Below are positions 56,387 to 64,000 of a DNA stretch of 64,000 nucleotides, one piece after another. Position 1 is the first letter of the stretch. Each line of letters starts with the position of its first letter. The notes under the pieces were generated by a model that worked only from the letters and a program-made list of their open reading frames with translations, made no database searches and was not told the DNA's origin. The translations under genes and the position numbers were made by a program. The stretch lies in contig CM060978.1 in NCBI GenBank assembly GCA_030765065.1, positions 52,728,421 through 52,792,420 of the forward strand, read 5' to 3'. The DNA is from Deroplatys truncata. Its lineage: Eukaryota > Arthropoda > Insecta > Mantodea > Mantidae.

Positions 56387-57254
56387 AATCTGATGTGTTA
56401 CACTCACACGACTTTCTCTACTCTTGTACAAACTATTTTTACAAACGCTTATTCTCCATCTACTTCATGTTAATCGAGATAAACATTTGCAGACTCTATC
56501 TTATTGCTAATTTTCTGGTAGATGCAAGGGGAATATGGTAGGCTTTAAGCTATAGTCAAATATTTTAAGAACTGGTTGCTATGTGGCGCATTCCATTCTC
56601 TTTGCATGTCCAGGACATAAAAAAAATGAATAACGAATTTGAGAAAAAGTATAAGTATTGGAAAATTTAAGGGAATAACAAGCAATATCTCGAAAACTGT
56701 TCACTCAACAAAAAAATGTATATGACATAAATTGTGTATTTTAATGCGATCTACATTTTTTGTGTAGTAAAAGTTTGTCTATCTCTTATGGTTTACCAGT
56801 TATGCAAAAGTCGTTCAGAATGAAGAATACTTTTGGAGACATTACCAGGAAATTCAAGATATACGTTGTATTTGTCATAAAAATAACTTAAACATATGAT
56901 ATTTTAATCAAAATCGTTAGAGCCATTTTTGAGAAAATGAAATTTTTCAAAACATCTTCAATGTAAAGGGTGGTCTGGGGTGGGGGGATTTTCTAGAAAA
57001 CCTTCATGTCGCATCTCTGAAAGATACTGAACCTAAATACCAAGTTTGGTGTTTATGCGACTGTTCGTTTCTGAGTTATGCTGTTCACAGACACACAGAC
57101 ACACACACAGACACACACACGGACATGTTTCAAAAATGCTTTTTTTGGATTCAGGGGTCTCAAAACATGTATTTTCGGTGAAATCTCGGTATCGAATTTT
57201 TGGATGGAATGCAATACTTCCCCTACTTACTATACGTAGTAGAGAAAGTAAAAA
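56387..57254 (-). repeat. MTR unit, reverse, full A+B
   Basis: TCTGATGTGTTACACTCACA to AGTAGAGAAAGTAAAAA. Well preserved. Confidence 0.92.
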
Positions 57255-57711
57255 TGAATAACGAATTCCCATTTGAGAAAATAAGTATTGAAAAATTTAT
57301 GGATATACATTTTATTTGTCATGAAAATATCTTAAACATGTGATATTTTAATCAAAATAGTTAGAGCCATTTTTGAGAAAATTAAAATTTTCGAAAAATG
57401 TTCCATGTAAAGTGTACTCTGTGTTGGGGGGATTTTCTTGAAAACCTTCGTGTCGCATCTCTGGAAGATACTGAACCTAAATACCAAGTTTGGTGTTTAT
57501 CCGACTGTTCGTTTCTGAATTATGCTGTTCACAGACAGACACACAGACAAACACAGACACACAGTCACACACACGGACATGTTTCCAAAATGCTTTTTTT
57601 GGATTCAGGGGATCTCAAAACATGTATTTCCGGTGAAATATCGGTATCGAATTTTTGGGTGGAATACAATACTTCCCCTACTTACTATACGTAGTAGAGA
57701 AAGTAAAAATT
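57255..57711 (-). repeat. MTR A-only unit, reverse, internal deletion
   Basis: Starts ATGAATAACGAATTCCCATT after the previous A-end. A jump from AAAAATTTATGG to GATATACATTTTATTTG drops about 230 bp. The A-end is intact. Confidence 0.88.
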
Positions 57712-57734
57712 ATAATTAATTTCAATATACTCTG

Positions 57735-58600
57735 AACGCATAATTTTTTTTACAAAAACGTTTAATAGTTACAACAAAAACAAAAAAGTCACAAATGAAC
57801 TTACACATTTTACCTACTTTTCGACATAGTCACCAAGTTTCTCAACACATTTCTCCCATCGTGATACCAGTTTTAATATTCCCTGTTCGTAGAAGTCCGT
57901 TTCCTTGGAGTATAGCCATCTGGGGACTGCTGATTTCACTTCCGCATCTGTCGCAAAGCGTTGGCCGGCCAGGAATTTCTTCATGGGACCAAACAGATGA
58001 AAGTCCGATGGTGCAAGGTCCGGACTGTATGGTGGATGCTGGAGCACCTCCCAACCAAATTTGGTGATTTTCTGACGAACAGCAGCGGTGTACCGCGTTA
58101 GATGATCCAAGCTCGTCATCATTCGCTGGCCGTTGTGGTTGTCTGTCAGGTTCTTAGGCATCCGAAACTTTACGAAATTTCAACGTGTCATGAACAATAT
58201 CGTACACTGCACCACAGGAAATGTTGAACTGTTGCGATAAGGTTCTCAGTTGCCACGCCGGTCGTTCAAAATTACCGCCTCAATGCCTCTGAGATTCTGC
58301 GGGGTCGCAGCTATTACCGGCCTCCCGGAGCGTGGCGAATCACTAAGGTCCTCTAGAAAGAATACACACCACCTGAAGACATTGCTACGGTCCATACAAT
58401 CATCCCCATACACGCCACGCATGTTCCTGTAAATATCGCTTGGGTTATGCTCTTTGGCCCACAAATATCGAACCACACCTCTCTGCTCTTTACGGGTGGA
58501 CGGCAGTAACATGCGCGCCATCTTTGTTTCGTAGTACACGCTTCTCTCGCTAGAGCGGCACATGAAACAAAGCCTACCCTCTGTATTGAAAACTTCAAAC
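57735..58600 (-). mobile_element. Internally deleted mariner
   Basis: Minus-strand mariner remnant located between two MTR units. Clear terminal inverted repeats were not found, so the limits are approximate. Confidence 0.6.
57814..58563 (-). pseudogene. mariner transposase lacking first and second catalytic Asp
   Basis: N-terminal helix-turn-helix: STRKEQRGVVRYLWAKEHNP, then YGDDCMDRSNVFRWCVFF and SPRSGRPVIAATPQNL. After frame changes come MPKNLTDNHNGQRMMTSLDH and LTRYTA. The gene then jumps directly to VRQKITKFGWEVLQHPPYSP and DLAPSDFHLFGPMKKFLAGQ, which keeps the third catalytic Asp, ending ISRWEKC-type wording and GDYVEK. The skipped block would hold both other catalytic residues. Confidence 0.8.
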
Positions 58601-58649
58601 TATATCTGTGTGAAATTTCAACATTCCAGCTGCAATACCAAGGCAGAAA

Positions 58650-59458
58650 AGAATTCTGGTGTATTATCCTCACATGACTTTCTCTACTCTTGTACAAACT
58701 ATTTTTACAAACTCTTATTCTCCAGCTATTTCATATTAATCGAGATAAACATTTGTAGAAACGTTCTTTTGACATGCAAAGGGAATTACATTTTACACAT
58801 AGCGACCAGTTCTAAAAATATTTGACTATCACTTAAGGCGTACTATGTTTCCCTTGTTTTGTAATTGCAAGGGCAATATAGAAATACAGTAGCCTTTAAG
58901 CATCGACATATGTCTTAATAGCTGGTTGCTAGGTACAGCACCATTCCCTTTGCCACAGATTAATATTCTTTGCATATCCAAGGCAAAAAAAAAAATGAAT
59001 AACGAATTCCCATTTGAGAGAATAAGTATTGAAAAATTTAAGGAAATAACAAGCAATATCTCGAAAATGGTTCTCTCAACAAAAAAAATGCATATGACAT
59101 ATATTGTGTATTTTAGCGCGATCTACATTTTTATATAGTAAATCTTTGTCTATCTCTTACGGTTTACCAGTTATGCAAAAGTCGTTAACAATGAAGAATA
59201 TTTTTGGAGACTTCCCAGAAAATTCAAGATATACATTTTATTTTTCATGAAAATATCTTAAACATATGATATTTTAATCAAAATCATTAGAGCCATTTTT
59301 GAGAAAATTAAAATTTTCGAAAAATGTTCCATGTAAAGGGTAATCTGGGGTGGGGGATTTTCTTGAAAACCTTCGTGTCGCATCTCTGGAAGATACTGAA
59401 CCTAAATACCAAGTTTGGTGTTTATCCGATTGTTCGTTTCTGAGTTATGCTGTTCAAA

Positions 59459-59501
<43 letters not shown>

Positions 59502-59640
59502 ACACACGGATATGTTTCCAAAAATGCTTTTTTTGGATGCAGGGGGTCTCAAAACATGTATTTCCGGTGAAATCTCGGTATCGAATTTTTGGGTGGAATA
59601 CAACACTTCCCCTGCTTACTATACGTAGTAGAGAAAGTAA
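58650..59640 (-). repeat. MTR unit, reverse, full A+B
   Basis: TCTGGTGTATTATCCTCACA to AGTAGAGAAAGTAAAT. The B-module is longer, with an extra CCTTTAAGCATCGACATATG segment. Clean (CA)n at about 59459-59496. Confidence 0.88.
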
Positions 59641-60170
59641 ATATTGTGCGTTACTTTTCGATCTGCCCTCGTACATTACCGGAACAACTGGAGACAACAG
59701 CTGTATAGGATGGGTCAAGAATGCTTTCCCAAACCTACAGTGCAATACATTCCAGGGGAAAGAGAAGACTCGGTCGTCCCAAGAAAAGATGGGGGGGGGG
59801 AAATTTCTTAGTGAGATCGTAATAGGCCTGATGGCCTAACACTTGGTTGGATGAAGAAGAAGAAAACTACGTTAATATTGTCAATTATCTTATAAAAAGT
59901 ACCATCGATTAGGATGCAACATGTCACTCAAAATCCATTTTACACATTCTCAGCTGGATCTCTTTCCTGACAAATGCGGTGCTGTAAGTGATGAGCATAG
60001 AGAGCGATTCCATCAGGACATTTCGAAAATGGAACAAAAGTCCAAGGAAAACGAACGCTTTTAGTACTTAAAGTACTTAACAACATTGTAGGTCGCAATT
60101 GGGGTATGTTATCTCAATACAATTTGAAATCTCCGGAAAAATGCGAATCAGTTGGAGAATTTAATATCGT
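59641..60170. other. No recognised feature
   Basis: Spacer. A G-run (GATGGGGGGGGGAAA) near 59788 and a GAAGAAGAAGAAAA run near 59852 are the only notable texture. Confidence 0.5.
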
Positions 60171-60177
60171 ACTGGCA

Positions 60178-60360
60178 TGTTGCCATGGTAGGTCAGTGGT
60201 TAGAGCTACCAGACGGAGACCGCAACATCCGTGGTTCAAATCCCGGTTATGGCATTGAATTTTTCAGTCATCTGATTATACCTTTCCTACCTTCTCAACA
60301 CACGGATTGTATGGAAGAACAATTCATTCCATGAACGCTTCCATGCTTACGGTTATGATG
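60178..60360 (+). mobile_element. tRNA-derived SINE-like sequence (SINE-D)
   Basis: GCCATGGTAGGTCAGTGGTT (acceptor arm and A box) and CGTGGTTCAAATCCCGGTTA (B box), then TGGC, which can pair with the first seven bases with two G-T wobbles. An unrelated body follows with CATTCCATGAACGCTTCCAT. The anticodon loop is not cloverleaf-perfect, so a SINE is favoured over a tRNA gene. No second copy in the window. Confidence 0.5.
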
Positions 60361-60619
60361 GACAATGACAAGAGAAGACCCAGAAAATAGTACAAGCAAC
60401 TAGTAAAGAGAAAACATTAAGTGATTAAGCCTTTTAATTTGTGGTTAACCTATCTATGAAACCAGAGTTAAACGTAATAAACAATAGTTAATGTCTCAAT
60501 TTTATCGATCCCAAAACATAGTGGTTTACTATTTTGAGAAAGGAAAGAAGTTGAAAGTAAATTTTTATTGACTAGTGTTGTACAAAAGACATTCAGAATT
60601 TCACAGGACCACACTTTAT

Positions 60620-60833
60620 TGTCGTGCAAACTTGGTATTTAAGCTTAGCGTCTTCCAAGAATGAAGATTTTCAAGAAAATTCTTCCACCCTAGACTACGC
60701 TTAACATAAAGCAAATTTTCACTATTTTTTATTTTCTGGATTTTCATTAAAATATCGCATGATTAAGAAATTTGCATGATAAACATGTACCCAGTGTTGA
60801 ATTTTCCGCGATAACTTGTGAAGACCTATTTAT
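60620..60833 (+). repeat. MTR A-module fragment, forward, old
   Basis: CAAACTTGGTATTTAAGCTT to TTGTGAAGACCTATTTATT, immediately before a fresh A-end. Confidence 0.65.
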
Positions 60834-61240
60834 TACTTTCTCTACTACGTATAATAAGTAGGGGAACTATTGTATTCCACCCAAGAATTCGATACCGAGA
60901 TTTCACCGGAAATACATGTTTTGAGACCCCTGAATCCAAAAAAAGCATTTTTGGAAACATGTCCGTGTGTGTCTGTGTGTGTGTCTGTGAACAGCATAAC
61001 TCAGAAACGAACAGTCGGATAAACACCAAACTTGGTATTTAGGTTCAGTATCTTTCAGAGATGCGACACGAAGGTTTTCAACAAAATCCCCCCACTCCAG
61101 ATTACCCTTTACATGGAACATTTTTCGAAATTTCAATTTTCTCAAAAATGGCTCTATCGATTTTGATTAAAGTATCATATGTTTAAGGTATTTTCATGGC
61201 AAATGAAATGTATATCTCGAATTTTCTGCGAATGTCTCCA
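60834..61240 (+). repeat. MTR unit, forward, truncated inside A-body
   Basis: TTACTTTCTCTACTACGTAT to ATTTTCTGCGAATGTCTCCA, where a reverse-orientation unit takes over. Confidence 0.88.
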
Positions 61241-61858
61241 TTCTCTTTGCATGTCCAGGACAAAAAATGAATAACGAATTCACATTTGAGAAAAAGTATT
61301 GGAAAATTTAAGGGAATAACAAGCAATATCTCTAAAATGGTTCACTCAACAAAAAAAATGTATATGACATAAATTGTGTATTTTAACGCGATCAACATTT
61401 TTGTGCAGTAAAATTTTGTCTATCTCTTATGGTTTATCAGTTATGCAGAAGTCGTTCACAATGAAGAATAATTTTGGAGAAATTCAAGATATACATTTCA
61501 TTTGTCATGAAAGTATCTTGAACATAAGATATTTTAATCAAAATCGTTAGAGCCATTTTTGAGAAAATTAAAATTTTCGAAAAATGTTCCATGTAAAGGT
61601 AATCTGGGGTGGGGGGATTTTGTTGAAAACCTTTGTGTCGCATCTCTGGAAGATACTGAACCTAAATACCAAGTTTGGTGTTTATCCGACTGTTCGTTTC
61701 TGAGCGATGCTGTTCACAGACACACACACGGACATGTTTCCAAAAATGCTTATTTTGGATTCAGGGGATGTCAAAATATGTATTTCCGGTGAAATCTCGG
61801 TATCGAATTTTTGGGTGGAATACAATACTTCCCCTACTTACTATACGTAGTAGAGAAC
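61241..61858 (-). repeat. MTR unit, reverse, B-module mostly absent
   Basis: Starts TTCTCTTTGCATGTCCAGGA and runs to the A-end AGTAGAGAACC. The tail-to-tail junction at 61240/61241 is not at a T-run, unlike most others. Confidence 0.88.
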
Positions 61859-62290
61859 CAGTTTAAATTGACAGAAATTTTAATGTGATCCGATACTTGA
61901 GCTACTGAAGGGAGCTACCAACCACTTTAAGAAAGAAACTAATTATAAATCGTAGCACTCGAAATTTTAACAACTGAATTATTATATCCTCTAACTTCTG
62001 CTGTATCAAAGTTACGGTTTGGAAATATCTGTTTCCGCAATAAAAGAAACTCGTAGCTTAAATTGGCGTGAGTCGCTAAAATGCTTATCGGCGAGGCCTC
62101 TCATAATAGCCGCGAAATCTTACTCAGACAAGTGCGTCACCAAGCTCTTAAAATATCACACGAGCAGCACGTATCGGTGACGGTAATAGAGTAATGTATG
62201 CACAAACGACTGCAGTGTAGATTATGAAGCATGTTTGTTGAAAGTAAACAAATGCTGCGTGACCTCACTGCATTCATACAAATTTAAAAA
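61859..62290. other. No recognised feature
   Basis: Spacer between MTR blocks with no supported signal. Confidence 0.5.
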
Positions 62291-63178
62291 AATATCTGAT
62301 GTGTTACTTCTACGTGACTTTCTCTACTCTACTTATTCTCCATCTACTTCATGTTAATCGAGATAAACATTTGCAGAAACTATCTTATTGCTAATTTTCT
62401 TGTAGATGTAAGGGGAATATATATTTACAAGGGCAATATAGAAATACAGTAGCCTTTAAGCACATTCATATCTCTTAATAGCTGGTTGCTAGGTGCAGCA
62501 CCATTCCCTTTCCCACAGATTAATACTCTTTGCATATCCAAGACAAAAAATGAATAACGAATTTCCATTTGAGAAAATAAGCATTGAAAAATTTAAGGAA
62601 ATAACAAGCAATATCTCGAAAATGGTACATTCAACAAAAAAAATGTATATGACATAAATTGTGTATTTTAACGCGATCTACATTTTTTGTGTAGTAAAAT
62701 TTTGTCAATCTCTTATGGTTTACCAGTTATGCAAAAGTCGTTCAAAACGAAGAATACTTTTGGAGACATTCCCAGAAAATTCAAGATATACATTTTATTT
62801 GTCATGAAAATATCTTAAACATATGATACTTTAATCAAAATCGTTAGAGCCATTTTAGAGAAAATTAAAATTTTTGAAAAATCTTCTATGTAAAAGGAAA
62901 TCTGGGGTGGGGGAATTTTCTTGAAAGCCTTCGTGTCGCATCTCTGGAAGATACTGAACCCAAATACCAAGTTTGGTGTTTATTTGACTGTTCGTTTCTG
63001 AGTTATGCTGTTCACAGACACACACACACATACACACACCTGGATATGTTTCCAAAAATGCTTTTTTTTGGATTCAGGGGGTCTTAAAACATATATTTCC
63101 GGTGAAATCTCGGTATCGAATTTTTGGATGGAATACAATACTTCCCCTATTTACTATACGTAGTAGAGAAAGTAAAAA
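62291..63178 (-). repeat. MTR unit, reverse, full A+B
   Basis: ATCTGATGTGTTACTTCTAC to AGTAGAGAAAGTAAAAA. B-module of the TTAATACTCTTTGCATATCC variant. Confidence 0.9.
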
Positions 63179-63722
63179 TAACAAATTCCCACTTGAGAAA
63201 AAGTATAAATATTGGAAAATTCAGATGAATAACAGGAATATCTCGGAAATGGGTTACTCCACAAAAATTTATAAATCATGAGTTTTAACGAGCTTTACAT
63301 TTTTTGTGTAGAAACATTTTGTCTCCCTTAGGATTTGTCAATTATTCAAAAGCCATTCAGAAAGAAGAGGACTTTTGGAGACATTTTCAGAAAATTGAAG
63401 ATATACATTTCATTTCCCATGAAAGTATCTTAAACATATAATATTTTAATCATAATTGTTAGAGCCATTTTTGAGAAAATCAAAATTTTCGAAAAATGTT
63501 CCAAGTAAAGGGTAGTCTGGGGTGGGGGAATATTCTTCAAAATCGTGTCGTATCTTTGAAAGCCACTGAATCTAAATACCATGTTTAATATTTATTCGAC
63601 GTTTTCTAAAAGTGCTTTCTTTGGATTTAGGGAGCTCAAAACATGTATTTCCAGTGAAATCTCGGTATGGAATTTTTGGGTGGAAATTAATACTTTCCCT
63701 ACTTACTATATGTAGTAAATAA
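63179..63722 (-). repeat. MTR A-only unit, reverse, moderately diverged
   Basis: ACAAATTCCCACTTGAGAAA to TACTATATGTAGTAAAT. No microsatellite: GTTTTCTAAAAGTGC replaces the CA tract. Confidence 0.82.
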
Positions 63723-64000
63723 ATGCTATCTGTGTAGTATCAGTGTAGTAAGGCTTTGATTGGTCAACTGATTAGCACACTCTACCTTTATTGGCTAATG
63801 ACATATTGAGTACGATTATCAGTATAATCACTCTAATGTTTACAATTCGAGGATGATATCACGTTTTTGTACTTTTAGTGTAATCATTGCAGTGACTTAC
63901 CTTTTACATCTTTCTGAAGACATACACTAATTTTATAAGTTTTTATTCCAAGCAGAACCACAGATCCGAATTAAAAAATACAAGTAAGTAATACGTGTTT

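Noticed and set aside
60178-60255. Functional tRNA gene
   Set aside because: The A and B boxes are good, but the anticodon arm is irregular and a SINE-like body follows. Kept as SINE-like with moderate confidence.

Overview
This is a repeat-dominated, AT-rich stretch of a eukaryotic nuclear genome, almost certainly an arthropod. The evidence is decayed mariner and Tc1 elements, IS630-like elements, Penelope-like elements (PLEs), I-group and Jockey-like LINEs, a hAT-type MITE and several tRNA-derived SINEs. A large-genome polyneopteran insect such as a cockroach or termite would fit the SINE styles, but that placement is inference. There is no sign of prokaryotic gene organisation, CRISPR or operons. 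No open frame exceeds about 156 codons, and nearly every recognisable protein is a broken transposon remnant.

The dominant component is one modular interspersed repeat, called MTR (modular T-run repeat) here. By my summed intervals it covers about 25 kb of the 64 kb. A full unit is about 0.9 kb. 'Forward' means A-end to B-end. The A-end starts ACTTTCTCTACT and contains an imperfect palindrome; about 100 bp of it precedes a GT/GTCT microsatellite. The A-module body follows, then an optional ~240 bp B-module ending ACACATCAGATTTTTT. Units join each other at T/A runs in a few recurring ways: tandem A-B units, B-only and A-only units, head-to-head pairs sharing one A-end, and B-ends capped by an inverted A-end. 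The longest block, about 40.06-46.50 kb, is made only of these modules. The structure resembles non-autonomous Helentron/HINE-type elements, but the class is not proven.

Layout. 0-5.1 kb: MTR end, LTR-like repeat, mariner, and a PLE split by two terminal-inverted-repeat (TIR) elements. 6.0-8.7 kb: I-group LINE plus PLE tail, flanked by a 15-bp direct repeat and containing a nested LINE. 9-12.5 kb: LTR-like repeat and MTRs, one carrying a SINE. 13.5-15.2 kb: PLE endonuclease and a TIR element. 15.6-17.8 kb: the best candidate for a real host gene, on the minus strand, with spliced-looking exons, one encoding a signal peptide, and a consensus CRE nearby. 18.6-21.2 kb: fold-back IS630-like element and Tc1-like element. 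23.1-25.6 kb: LTR- or promoter-like segment and a split transposase-like coding unit with a TIR insertion. 25.6-36.9 kb: MTR dimers, two LTR-like copies, a hAT MITE and a mariner nested inside a mariner. 37-46.5 kb: MTR, Jockey-like LINE and the MTR array. 47.4-64 kb: further MTRs, two internally deleted mariners, a SINE cluster, another LTR-like copy and small coding relics.

Nothing here forms a working pathway. The window is best read as layered insertion history in an intergenic or intronic region around one possible minus-strand gene. Boundaries of diverged repeats are approximate, and all family assignments rest on motif recognition by eye.
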